A stretch of DNA of 43,167 bases from Flavobacteriales bacterium (GCA_947447955.1 CANFLS010000022.1:1-43167); one strand, 5' to 3'; positions 35,290 through 42,855 are shown, counted from the stretch's first letter. A program made the numbers and translations. Notes: a model not told the origin generated them from the letters alone.

Positions 35290-35895
35290 TTATTTTATTG
35301 CGTTGAATATTTGTTGTTGAATTTGTTTTTCTCTTAATGTTTCAATTTTCTGCTTCAAAGATTTTTCCTTGTTTCGGAGTTTGGTGATTTGCAAAATCGC
35401 CTTTTGCGTATCAATACTTGGGATTGCTATTTCAAGATTTTCTAAAACCTGTTTTGAAATGGATGGGATTGAAGTTCCAATGGCCTGTCCTTTCAATAAG
35501 ATTTGAGTTGTGGGGCTGTTAAGCACCCAAGCCAAATATTGAGGCAACAATTTTTTATCGGTTGGCCTAATAACAAAAAAGGAAGTAGAAGCTACCGAAG
35601 GCTCATTATGGTTTTCGAAAACGGTTGCAAAGTTTTTAGTCCCTTTTGCTGCAAAAAGCACATCACCTGCACACAACATGTGCTTTTCAGAAATATCCTC
35701 TAGCAATAAATCGGGATGCAGAATAGCTAAAAGGTTCCCCTGATCGTCGAAGTGCTTTGATTGTAAATACACAACCTCACCATTCGCCAAAGGCTTTGCA
35801 AATAATCCCGTTTGAAGCCTTGCTATATCTTGAATTTTTATTTTCAATTTTTTATTTTTGAGTAATCGTGCTACAAAAATAATAAAATAAATCAA
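35290..35895 (-). CDS. Single-domain HsdS-like specificity protein
   Basis: This 201-residue protein has one target-recognition domain: LQTGLFAKPLANGEVVYLQ, CAGDVLFAAKGT, SFFVIRP and GTSIPSISKQVLENLEIAIP. A coiled coil (KLRNKEKSLKQKIETLREKQ) follows. Half-HsdS proteins can dimerise to make a symmetric recognition unit, or act as rivals of the full HsdS. No ATG is available near the start. The frame can begin at TTG 35895 or TTG 35847, and the second fits better to the domain start. It is the first gene of the operon, 6 bp before hsdM. The weak start codon may limit its amount. Confidence 0.7.
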   Translation of the reverse strand: MIYFIIFVARLLKNKKLKIKIQDIARLQTGLFAKPLANGEVVYLQSKHFDDQGNLLAILHPDLLLEDISEKHMLCAGDVLFAAKGTKNFATVFENHNEPSVASTSFFVIRPTDKKLLPQYLAWVLNSPTTQILLKGQAIGTSIPSISKQVLENLEIAIPSIDTQKAILQITKLRNKEKSLKQKIETLREKQIQQQIFNAIK

Positions 35896-35942
35896 ACAAA
35901 CAACAAAATTATATTTATATTTTTAAGTAACTGCACTACAAA
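35855..35942. promoter_or_regulatory. Two 23-bp direct repeats at the head of the defence operon
   Basis: TTTTTgAGTAAtcGtgCTACAAA (35855-35877) and TTTTTaAGTAActGcaCTACAAA (35920-35942) share 18 of 23 positions and start 65 bp apart. They span the probable promoter and the start of the half-HsdS gene (TTG 35895). This is where an operator for the whole operon would be expected. The regulator is unknown; the HTH/coiled-coil gene upstream is a candidate. Confidence 0.5.
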
Positions 35943-36065
35943 TTTTATAAAAGAGGGTAAAAAACATCCAATAATCGATGAAATAGCAAAATCCTGGTAA
36001 ATTAATAAACGAAAAAAGTAATTCTCACGTAATAACCGTAAATCCATGGCAATTCCGTGGTAAAA

Positions 36066-36818
36066 TCAACTAAAAAAATCAGAATTTTCAAGATTTTCTA
36101 GGAATTCTATGGAATCATCATTGTATTCGTAGGAAACGATGAATTCATCTTCATCCTCGTCTTCATCAATGTTTTCGTTGGCGGTTTCCAGGGCTTTATT
36201 AAAAATATCCATTAGTGATTTAAGGTAGTAATGTCCCAGATGTGAATCAATATCGATGGCATATACGGCCATGTGTTCTTGAATTTGTTCCCAAAGTTTA
36301 CTTAGCGTTTTGTGGCTGCGTTTGAAGGACGCCAGATCCATTTCAATTTCTTCGTAATCAAATTCATCCAGGTTAGCACGTTCCTTTTCAATCCATAGTT
36401 TCAAACCATGGTTGATTTTGCGTTCCTCTATTTGCTGCTGCCTGGATAAGGCATCTTTCTCTAAATGCCGAAGCTCCAATTCGCGTTTGCGAAGTTCCAA
36501 TTCTTTGTCTTGTTGTGCAAGCTTGCGCAATTCGAGCTCATGCTCCAATTGCAATTTCTTCAAAGCGATTTCACGCTCTAGTCTGTTGAGGTCGTTGTGG
36601 TTTTCCATAGTGTTTTTATTTTTTTGATTTAATTGTTGATTTGTGTTTGTGGCTTTGGCAATAAGGTCAATGGGCAATGCATTGCCTCCATTGCCTGATT
36701 GGCCATTAAGCCAACGAAATACCTGGCTCTTACTTACATTGAGCTCAGAGGCTATTTGTCTTATGCTATAGCCCTTCTTTTGTAGCTCTTGGGCTTGGTG
36801 TATTAAATTTTGATTCAT
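36066..36818 (-). CDS. HTH and coiled-coil protein of the element
   Basis: This 250-residue protein has an N-terminal resolvase-like helix-turn-helix (SIRQIASELNVSKSQVFRWL, residues 18-37), a linker, then a long charged coiled coil (about 78-150, rich in RELELRHLE-like heptads). A helical domain and an acidic tail (ENIDEDEDEDE) complete it. This pattern occurs in accessory proteins of Bacteroidota mobile elements next to DUF3987 genes. A role in replication or segregation of the excised element, or in regulation, is inferred. It lies 26 bp after the DUF3987 gene. Confidence 0.75.
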   Translation of the reverse strand: MNQNLIHQAQELQKKGYSIRQIASELNVSKSQVFRWLNGQSGNGGNALPIDLIAKATNTNQQLNQKNKNTMENHNDLNRLEREIALKKLQLEHELELRKLAQQDKELELRKRELELRHLEKDALSRQQQIEERKINHGLKLWIEKERANLDEFDYEEIEMDLASFKRSHKTLSKLWEQIQEHMAVYAIDIDSHLGHYYLKSLMDIFNKALETANENIDEDEDEDEFIVSYEYNDDSIEFLENLENSDFFS

Positions 36819-36844
36819 GGTTATTGATTGGTTTACTCATATAC

Positions 36845-38239
36845 TCAATTGCTCATTGGCTCATCGTCATTCATTTGAGCATCTTTTTTTCGATACTTTC
36901 CATGACCAATGCGTTCAAAGGCATCACTGGATAAATACCTTGTAAGGGTTGCAAGAGAAATATCTAATCCCTCTCCAATTTCATTGGCTTCCTTTCTGGT
37001 GAAAGTATCAGGTAGCATCTCTATCATAAATTGTAGCTTGCGGTATTTGACAATATCATTATTAACGCCTGGCATTTCTGCCATGTGTTTTGCGCTATTG
37101 CTAATTAAATGCTTCGCTAAACTCATAGCTACATTGAAATCGGACTGGTTTAATTGCATTACTTGTGAGGGATTTGCCCTTTGATCAATAAATAAACGCA
37201 GACAAGACAACACCATAGTTATGCGATAGCAAATCAGTCCTGTGCGATGCAAGGATGCTAAAATTCGATCACCGGTATCATTAAAATAAGATTCTAACAA
37301 TGCGGCAAACTTGTTTTGAAATTCTACTTGTAAAGACTTTTCCAGATGACATTCCAAAGGTGTCCCAAGCCTATTAAGCAACTCATACAGAATAAAAATT
37401 TGCTGTCCCAGTTGCATGAATTCCTGTCCCGGTATTGTCCCACGTCTCTCAAAAACATCTCTAAATTTTGGGACACTCTTCATGGAATAATACATAAAAC
37501 GGCTAAATAAGCCATTCTCGGCATCAGGAATCAAACGTTTTAACTGACCTTGTGTCCCGGTTAGAAATACGGTGAGCTTGGGCGCTTCCAATGAAATATA
37601 CTCTTTGTTGGTTTTTCGCTGAATCTCCACCGTTTCATGATGAAACGCACACCGTAAAACATCACTGAAATTTCCCCAATCTTGCGACAATGAATTACTC
37701 AAGGTATCGGCTTCGGTACTGAATAATATTCCGGCACCGTTGTTTTCAGATAAGGTTTGCAAAAATGAGCTTGCACTATTATTGGCCGGTATCAGTAACA
37801 TTTTACATGGAGGTAGTGGAATAAATCCTTCTTGGTTATCCTTGTCTTTTTTCTTGCTGTTTAGCTTCACTTCAAATTCCTGTTGCAGTCTTTTTGATTC
37901 TTCCCGTTTTGCTTGGTGAATGGGTGCAGCCAAATACCTTACGAAATTCAATATTCCTTTACCGGCTCCCGCTGGCGCATCTATAAATGCAAAGAGGTTG
38001 GGATACACAATTCGGTTGTCGTAAATACCATATACATTAGGTAAACAACCTGATAAGATGGTTATTGCTCCTAAAAGAATTACATCGCGCTCCTGTTTAT
38101 TGGATGCCACAATAAACAAGGGCTGCAAGCAATCAGGGATCAATTCAAATACGGAATCATCGAAATTCAATTCCGTATTTTCAGCTGCATCCGGAACCCA
38201 ATAAACATCTTCTTTTAGTTGTTCCTGTTTGGGGTTCAT
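36845..38239 (-). CDS. DUF3987 ATPase of the mobile element
   Basis: The 464-residue protein has a P-loop APAGAGKG near residue 91, after the NVYGIYDNRIVYPNLFAFID strands. A Walker B-like region follows with GAGILFSTEADTLSN and a sensor stretch with PKLTVFLTGTQGQLKRLI. This is the DUF3987 family, found in integrative elements of Bacteroidota and thought to act like a replicative helicase/primase partner; the function is not proven. Its start overlaps the HTH_17 gene stop by 4 bp (ATGA), so the two are co-translated. Confidence 0.85.
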   Translation of the reverse strand: MNPKQEQLKEDVYWVPDAAENTELNFDDSVFELIPDCLQPLFIVASNKQERDVILLGAITILSGCLPNVYGIYDNRIVYPNLFAFIDAPAGAGKGILNFVRYLAAPIHQAKREESKRLQQEFEVKLNSKKKDKDNQEGFIPLPPCKMLLIPANNSASSFLQTLSENNGAGILFSTEADTLSNSLSQDWGNFSDVLRCAFHHETVEIQRKTNKEYISLEAPKLTVFLTGTQGQLKRLIPDAENGLFSRFMYYSMKSVPKFRDVFERRGTIPGQEFMQLGQQIFILYELLNRLGTPLECHLEKSLQVEFQNKFAALLESYFNDTGDRILASLHRTGLICYRITMVLSCLRLFIDQRANPSQVMQLNQSDFNVAMSLAKHLISNSAKHMAEMPGVNNDIVKYRKLQFMIEMLPDTFTRKEANEIGEGLDISLATLTRYLSSDAFERIGHGKYRKKDAQMNDDEPMSN

Positions 38240-38586
38240 CGTTGAATAGGGTTTTGACGAACATAGCTTCTGGCATCCTTTTCAATTTTGCTTATCTGCT
38301 CATGTTTACCTGAATTCAACCATTCCTGCAATTCGCCTTTTCTAAATAGAATCTTTTTCCCATTCTTATAGAAGGGAATTTTTCTTCTACTTGTCATAGA
38401 ATACAAGGTTTGTTTGGCAATGTGCAGAAACTCTGCAGCCTGGTCAGCATTGAGCACTTCTGCTTTTTGATTGTTCTCTGCCAATTCTGTAACTGCCGTT
38501 TCTTGGTGCTGTTCTAATGCGGATTGAACAGCTTCATTCACCAACTCTGTGATGAATGCTTGTAGGTGAGTAATACTTTCTTTCAT
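38236..38586 (-). CDS. Excisionase-like HTH_17 protein
   Basis: This 116-residue protein has a C-terminal HTH_17 domain: EVLNADQAAEFLHIAKQTLY, then SRRKIPFYKNGKKILFRKGELQEWL. This is the fold of excisionases and element regulators. The start is the ATG at 38586; a GTG 18 bp upstream adds MSKCFN only. It is overlapped by the DUF3987 start. Next to the recombinase gene, it is the best candidate for the directionality factor. Confidence 0.82.
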   Translation of the reverse strand: MKESITHLQAFITELVNEAVQSALEQHQETAVTELAENNQKAEVLNADQAAEFLHIAKQTLYSMTSRRKIPFYKNGKKILFRKGELQEWLNSGKHEQISKIEKDARSYVRQNPIQR

Positions 38587-38610
38587 ATTGAAACATTTAC
38601 TCACCTAGCA

Positions 38611-38829
38611 TCAAAAAAAGAACCGTGCCAGATTCTTTGGTTTCCTTTTTTTATTTATCGATTCTTGAAGGGTTCGAATAGCAAATTTTTTCAGTACCAA
38701 TCTGTTCCACAGTGTTCCAAACTCGTCTACTTTTGCGCAGATAATATTGCAATCACGCAATTTCAAGAAAATGAATTTTATCTCCGTATCACGCTGACAA
38801 TCAGTCAATTTGTCACTGACATTTTTCAC
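38611..38829 (-). CDS. Possible small protein after the recombinase gene
   Basis: This 72-residue frame starts with an ATG that overlaps the recombinase stop by 4 bp (ATGA), the same coupling seen elsewhere in the element. It fills the otherwise empty 240 bp before the excisionase-like gene. The sequence is basic, with two cysteines, and resembles no family I know. The overlap is the only positive evidence. Confidence 0.3.
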   Translation of the reverse strand: MKNVSDKLTDCQRDTEIKFIFLKLRDCNIICAKVDEFGTLWNRLVLKKFAIRTLQESINKKRKPKNLARFFF

Positions 38830-39971
38830 GATTGTTGTTCATTCTTGTCAGATTTAAACCCGAGTTGAATACTCTTCATTGCTTTTGTTTTCGTTGTATC
38901 CATCACTTTTCCGTATATCTGTGTGGTATGAATGTGCTTATGTCCCAGCAATTTTGAAACGGTATAGATATCGGTTCCTTCCGCTAGTTGTAAGGTCGCA
39001 AATGTGTGTCTGAAATTATGAAAGGTGATTTTCTTCCGGATACCTGCGCTTTGCAACCAACGATTCAAGTTTGCATAGTCGCGTTGAAAATTATAATCAC
39101 CAAAAATTCTTTCGCTGCTTTCTTCATAATCCCCTAATAAACCTAAAGCTTCGTCTGATATGGGTAATGTTTCCATACCCTTGGTTTTGCTTTGTGTGAA
39201 GCGAATGAAATAGCCCAAGTTTTCGGAGTGTTGAATTTGGTCACCACGAAGTTTAGTAACATCACCCAGTCGCAATCCTGTGAGTGCGGAAAACATGCAA
39301 GTACGTTTGAGTAAATCAGATTCCGCCTGTGTATTGTATAATTTCAAAAGCTCTTCTTTGGTTAAAAACTCTCTATATGTTTCCGGTTGTTGAATGCCTT
39401 TCACTGCATCAAAAGGATTGCTAATTATATGACCAAATACCAAGGCTTCTCGAACCGTTGCTCGAAGCTTATTGTAATAGGTGTAACATGAATTTTGAGA
39501 GATGCGCATTTTGGGTGAATTGATGCGTGTGGCTTTTTTCTCTAAAAACTCTTTGTATTCATTGATGAATTGCGGAGTGATGTCGCCGAAATTGCATTGA
39601 CCCTTACAAAACTGAACAAAGGTTTTATAGGATGCAACCCAACCACCATGTGTATTGGGATTGCCAATCCATTTGTTCATTTGCTTTTCATAGAATGGCA
39701 GGAAGTCATCAAACTGTGAACTACGTTTGATGCCAAACTTTCCTGCCAATCTATCAAGCTGCCTTGTGGAGGCTATAGAACGTGCTAAGGTTTCCATGTC
39801 CTTATTGTGGCGTTTTTCCATCTCATCTCTTGGGGGATTGTAGAGATACATGTCAAGGTATTCCCACCGGGTAATTTTGCCACTTTCTGGATGTATAATT
39901 GGCGGATAGTGATCTAAGTAAAGACTAATCCTACCTGTCTTTAAAAGACGCTTTCGAAGTGTAACTCTCAT
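38826..39971 (-). CDS. Tyrosine recombinase (integrase) of the element
   Basis: This 381-residue protein has an N-terminal arm-binding part, then a SAM-like core-binding domain (about 100-200). In the catalytic domain the active-site residues are visible: Arg in ALTGLRLGDVTKL, Lys in the following beta turn, HNFRHTFATL (H-x-x-R), LLGHKHIHTTQIYG with His and the nucleophile Tyr. All catalytic residues are present, so it should be active. It lies about 600 bp from the mnmE end, the right-hand attachment site, as expected for an integrase acting there. It starts 2 bp after the upstream HTH gene. Confidence 0.94.
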   Translation of the reverse strand: MRVTLRKRLLKTGRISLYLDHYPPIIHPESGKITRWEYLDMYLYNPPRDEMEKRHNKDMETLARSIASTRQLDRLAGKFGIKRSSQFDDFLPFYEKQMNKWIGNPNTHGGWVASYKTFVQFCKGQCNFGDITPQFINEYKEFLEKKATRINSPKMRISQNSCYTYYNKLRATVREALVFGHIISNPFDAVKGIQQPETYREFLTKEELLKLYNTQAESDLLKRTCMFSALTGLRLGDVTKLRGDQIQHSENLGYFIRFTQSKTKGMETLPISDEALGLLGDYEESSERIFGDYNFQRDYANLNRWLQSAGIRKKITFHNFRHTFATLQLAEGTDIYTVSKLLGHKHIHTTQIYGKVMDTTKTKAMKSIQLGFKSDKNEQQS

Positions 39972-39973
39972 AA

Positions 39974-40339
39974 CTATTTGGATTTTAAAATTTTATCTAA
40001 TTCATCACGCAGGATTAATCGCCTCGTACCAATAGAAAAGGTTCGGATTTTCTTGGCTTTAATCATTCTTGCAACTGTCCACCGGGAGATTCCGAGCAAC
40101 AAACTCACTTCATTTACGCTCAAAACCTCCCTGGCTTGAATCATCACTACAGGGGCAGTTAATTGACTTTTTACAAGTGTCTTATCTTGGAGTAATTTCT
40201 CCTGTCTTTTGTTCTCTTTATAAGCCCTGGAGCCACATTTGTGAGAGCAGTACAAAGTGGTACTTTTCCTTGCCAAGAACGCTTCTTGGCAGAAAACACA
40301 GATTTTTGGATATGGGTGTTTACTAGCAGTCATTGTCAT
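39974..40339 (-). CDS. Zinc-finger plus HTH_17 protein at the element's right end
   Basis: This 121-residue protein has CVFCQEAFLARKSTTLYCSHKC, a CxxC...CxxxC zinc-ribbon-like module. An HTH_17 domain follows (EVLSVNEVSLLLGISRWTVARMIKAKKIR). The ATG at 40339 is chosen. The frame is open for 67 more codons upstream, but there the DNA is a set of repeats (see 40351-40390) and the translation looks unnatural. It precedes the recombinase gene by 2 bp and probably controls it, perhaps through these repeats. Confidence 0.72.
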   Translation of the reverse strand: MTMTASKHPYPKICVFCQEAFLARKSTTLYCSHKCGSRAYKENKRQEKLLQDKTLVKSQLTAPVVMIQAREVLSVNEVSLLLGISRWTVARMIKAKKIRTFSIGTRRLILRDELDKILKSK

Positions 40340-40350
40340 TTCGCCGTTAT

Positions 40351-40396
40351 GTAGCAGCATGGTGCACGTTGGTGCAGCATGGTGCAGGGTGTAGCA
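40351..40396. repeat. 10-bp phased repeats GGTGCANNNN upstream of the element's first gene
   Basis: GTAGCAGCAT, GGTGCACGTT, GGTGCAGCAT and GGTGCAGGGT follow each other from 40351 to 40390 at exact 10-bp spacing. GCAGCATGGTGCA occurs at 40354-40366 and 40374-40386. The array begins 12 bp upstream of the chosen start of the zinc-finger/HTH gene. Sites spaced by one helical turn suggest cooperative protein binding. Confidence 0.6.
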
Positions 40397-40432
40397 ATTA
40401 TTTTTAATACGTTCTAAATTTGTTGCTGGCAT

Positions 40433-40470
40433 GTTGCTCAAAATATCTGGTGTACAGATGAGCAACAAAA
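40433..40470. repeat. Inverted GTTGCTCA/TGAGCAAC pair; right arm-type site candidate
   Basis: GTTGCTCA (40433-40440) and TGAGCAAC (40459-40466) form an inverted pair with an 18-bp gap. The second half extends to TGAGCAACAAAA (to 40470), which is also present at 21534-21545 near the left end. Confidence 0.5.
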
Positions 40471-40521
40471 GTGATGCAAAAAGCCAAAAATGACGAAAAA
40501 TGACCGTTGTTCTAAAAACGC

Positions 40522-40556
40522 GAAAACCCTTGACTAGCAAGGGTTTTCTTTATCTT
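40522..40556. terminator. Hairpin terminator between mnmE and the element
   Basis: GAAAACCCTTG (40522-40532), the loop ACTAG and CAAGGGTTTTC (40538-40548) make a perfect 11-bp stem. On the minus strand it is followed by GCGTTTTTAG and on the plus strand by TTTATCTTTTG, so it could work in both directions. It lies just beyond the attachment core, so it is element DNA that now terminates mnmE. Its left arm repeats the GAAAACCCTTGA box of the left end. Confidence 0.7.
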
Positions 40557-40587
40557 TTGTTGTTTTTGTTTATCGTTGAATATCGGC

Positions 40588-40601
40588 GTTTATTTGCCGA
40601 T
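40588..40601. other. Right attachment site copy (attR candidate) within the mnmE end
   Basis: GTTTATTTGCCGAT covers the stop codon and the last codons (Lys, Gly, Ile) of mnmE. It is identical to 21403-21416. Confidence 0.65.
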
Positions 40602-41969
40602 ACAAAACTTACTAAAGATATTCCCAAGTACTTCTTCGTTATCGATATGTCCAGTTATGGCGCTGAGGGCTGAGATGGCACTGCGCAAATGGAACGACAA
40701 TAAATCGCCGGTGAGGGCGTTCGTGATGCCATCGAGGATGTGTTGCAATTCTTGGGAACAATGAAGTAAGGAATTTGCATGACGGGCATTGGTAACTACC
40801 GTTTGGTCATCCAAAATACCCAAATCTTGCTGAAATCGGGAAGCTAATTGCTTTGTTAAGGCAACAACAGATATTCTGTCGTTGGCGGAAATTTGCCACA
40901 TCTCAAGTTGGGTTATACGTTCAACAACTGCAGTATACGGCGCAATGTCCCCCAAAAACGAATCCATTTTATTTGCAACCACCCAAATTCTATCTGTTTT
41001 AGATATTAATTCGAGGAGGTCTGATTCGAGTTCGGCTGGACTAATTGTTCCTATCTCAAAAAGATAAAGCGTAGCTCCACTCATTTCAATATGCTTGAAA
41101 GTTCGGGCTATCCCCTGCTGCTCAATAACGTCGGTTGCTTCGCGAATTCCAGCCGTGTCAATAAGGCGGAGCGAAAGTCCCTCAATAAAAAGTCTGTCTT
41201 CAATGGAATCACGGGTGGTACCAGCAATGTCGCTCACAATGGCTTTATCTTCGTTGAGCAAGGAATTAAAAAGTGTACTTTTCCCTGCGTTTGGACGTCC
41301 AGCAAGCACAAGGGTAAATCCTTGTTTAAGGGCATTACCAAGCGCAAATGAATCTTTCAGTGCATCAACTTTGTATTTAATATTGGTTACGAGGGATGTA
41401 AGTTCGTCGCGGGAAGCGAATTCAACGTCTTCTTCCCCAAAATCGAGCTCTAGTTCAATCAATGATGTAAAATGAAGCAATCTATCACGCAAAGCATCAA
41501 TATCGCCAGAAAAGCCTCCGCGAAGCTGTTTTAAGGCCTGATCATGCGCAAAGCGATGTTCGGCTGCAATGATATCGGCAACGGCTTCGGCTTGCGCCAA
41601 ATCAAGTTTGCCATTTAAAAATGCACGTTGGGTGAATTCACCTGGTTCAGCAACTCGGCAGCCATTTAGCAATAAAGCCGAAATAAGACGATTCACAATA
41701 TAATCACTACCGTGCACCGAAATTTCAACGGTATCTTCACCAGTATAACTTTTTGGTCCCTTAAAAAGAACAACCAAAGCTTCGTCAATCATACCGTTTT
41801 CATCAAAAAATTGCCTAAGCAATGCGGTATGTGATTTTTTGAGGGATATTTTATTCTTCAACAACGCATCGGTGCAAGCAAAAGCAGTTGGTCCAGAGAC
41901 ACGCACTACGGCTATGGCTCCTTTTCCGGCTGGAGTTGCTCTTGCAACAATGGTATCAAATGAATTCAT
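40590..41969 (-). CDS. mnmE: tRNA uridine-5-carboxymethylaminomethyl modification GTPase MnmE
   Basis: The 459-residue GTPase has an N-terminal folate-binding domain (DTIVARATPAGKGAIAVVRVSG, with SYTGEDTVEISVHGS and PGEFTQRAFLNGKLDLAQAEAV). The inserted G domain has GRPNAGKS near 231, AIVSDIAGTTRD, DTAGIRE and NKMD. The C-terminal helix ends with FCIGK, the conserved Cys motif. With MnmG it modifies the wobble uridine (U34) of certain tRNAs. The last codons serve as the attachment site of the neighbouring element; because the element carries the same bases, the protein is unchanged. It is divergent from the NUDIX-regulator gene. Confidence 0.97.
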   Translation of the reverse strand: MNSFDTIVARATPAGKGAIAVVRVSGPTAFACTDALLKNKISLKKSHTALLRQFFDENGMIDEALVVLFKGPKSYTGEDTVEISVHGSDYIVNRLISALLLNGCRVAEPGEFTQRAFLNGKLDLAQAEAVADIIAAEHRFAHDQALKQLRGGFSGDIDALRDRLLHFTSLIELELDFGEEDVEFASRDELTSLVTNIKYKVDALKDSFALGNALKQGFTLVLAGRPNAGKSTLFNSLLNEDKAIVSDIAGTTRDSIEDRLFIEGLSLRLIDTAGIREATDVIEQQGIARTFKHIEMSGATLYLFEIGTISPAELESDLLELISKTDRIWVVANKMDSFLGDIAPYTAVVERITQLEMWQISANDRISVVALTKQLASRFQQDLGILDDQTVVTNARHANSLLHCSQELQHILDGITNALTGDLLSFHLRSAISALSAITGHIDNEEVLGNIFSKFCIGK

Positions 41970-42058
41970 ATCACAAAATTAAGCAAACCAATTGAGAAAG
42001 ATTATGAAGTTGGAATAAATTAAAACTCGAAATAAATAAAAAATATATTCTATAAAGT

Positions 42059-42071
42059 GTGTAAATTACAC
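42059..42071. promoter_or_regulatory. Palindrome GTGTAAATTACAC, candidate operator
   Basis: This is a perfect 6+1+6 palindrome in the spacer between mnmE and the NUDIX regulator, about 90 bp from either start. A half site GTGTAA recurs about 35 bp downstream. A site in this position would fit autoregulation by the adjacent regulator. Confidence 0.45.
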
Positions 42072-42162
42072 TTATTCAATCAATCACAATTTTGTGTAAG
42101 AAAATGAATAAAAGAAATCCAATTGTTTTAATTATTGTACTTTTTACAATATATTCGCCTCA

Positions 42163-42855
42163 ATGGAAGCAAACATTGAATCAAAATTCAAGGCGGCAGT
42201 ATCTGTAGACAACGTAGTTTTTGGATTTGACAACAATGATTTGAAGGTACTCTTAATTTATAGAGGTGCAGAACCATACAAAGATTGTTGGGCATTACCT
42301 GGTGATTTAATTAGTTTAGATCAAGATTTAGAGCAATCAGCCGAGAACGTTTTACAAAATCTAACAGGTTTAGACAATATTTACATGGACCAAATTCATA
42401 CATTTGGTCGAGTAGACCGACATCCTTTTGGACGTGTTTTTACAGTTGCTTACTTCGCACTAATTAAAATACAGGATTATTTGGTTAAACCTTCGTCATG
42501 GGCAGAGGAAGCGGCTTGGTTCCCAATAAATGAAGTGCCAGAATTGCCATTTGATCATATGGAGATTCTCGAATACGCAAAAGACTTATTAAAGAATAAA
42601 ATCAGGCATCAGCCAATTGGGTTTGAGCTTTTACCCAAATATTTTACATTAACTGAAATACAATCTCTTTACGAAGCAATTCTAGAAACTCAATTCGACA
42701 CTAGAAACTTCCGTAAGAAATTATTGTCAATGAATCTCATTGTAGATACTGGCCGCCAACAAAAAGAAGTGGCGCATCGTCCTGCCAAATTATACAAATA
42801 CATTACGAAGCGCTATGCTCAATTGCAGCAAAGCGGTTTTTCGTTTGATTTGTAA
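42163..42855 (+). CDS. NUDIX-fold transcriptional regulator (NrtR/AraR-like)
   Basis: The 230-residue protein has an N-terminal NUDIX fold (about 8-140): VDNVVFGFDNNDLKVLLIYRG and WALPGDLISLDQDLEQSAENVL. The NUDIX box should hold REUxEE, but here the stretch is ENVLQN, so hydrolase activity is probably lost. The C-terminal half is a winged-helix domain: FTLTEIQSLYEAI, FDTRNFRKKLLSM, and AHRPAKLYKYITKRY. This is the layout of NrtR-type NAD regulators and of the Bacteroidota arabinose regulator AraR; the ligand cannot be told. No sugar or NAD genes are near. An inverted repeat upstream is a possible operator. Confidence 0.88.
   Translation: MEANIESKFKAAVSVDNVVFGFDNNDLKVLLIYRGAEPYKDCWALPGDLISLDQDLEQSAENVLQNLTGLDNIYMDQIHTFGRVDRHPFGRVFTVAYFALIKIQDYLVKPSSWAEEAAWFPINEVPELPFDHMEILEYAKDLLKNKIRHQPIGFELLPKYFTLTEIQSLYEAILETQFDTRNFRKKLLSMNLIVDTGRQQKEVAHRPAKLYKYITKRYAQLQQSGFSFDL

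Larger units (their letters stand above)
21403..40601. mobile_element. 19-kb integrative element in the 3' end of mnmE, carrying a defence operon
   Basis: Both ends carry the direct repeat GTTTATTTGCCGAT. The right copy is the end of mnmE itself (codons for Ile-Gly-Lys and the stop, read on the minus strand), so mnmE stays intact after insertion. A tyrosine recombinase and an excisionase-like gene lie at the mnmE end, as expected for site-specific islands. Salmonella genomic island 1 uses the same spot in mnmE (the Phe-Cys-Ile-Gly-Lys codons), which is good precedent. No relaxase or conjugation genes are seen, so transfer would need help. Cargo: one operon with a type I restriction-modification system around a TIR/SLOG cassette. 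Confidence 0.75.

Noticed and set aside
36000..36065. CCATGG...CCGTGG as a terminator after the HTH/coiled-coil gene
   Set aside because: The stem is short and imperfect and has no T run on the minus strand.
38566..38868. Plus-strand 100-codon frame across the recombinase end
   Set aside because: It lies opposite minus-strand genes, has no family pattern and starts opposite the excisionase gene.
40340..40540. Long N-terminus of the zinc-finger/HTH protein
   Set aside because: The DNA there is made of 10-bp repeats and inverted boxes, and the translation has no natural protein look.
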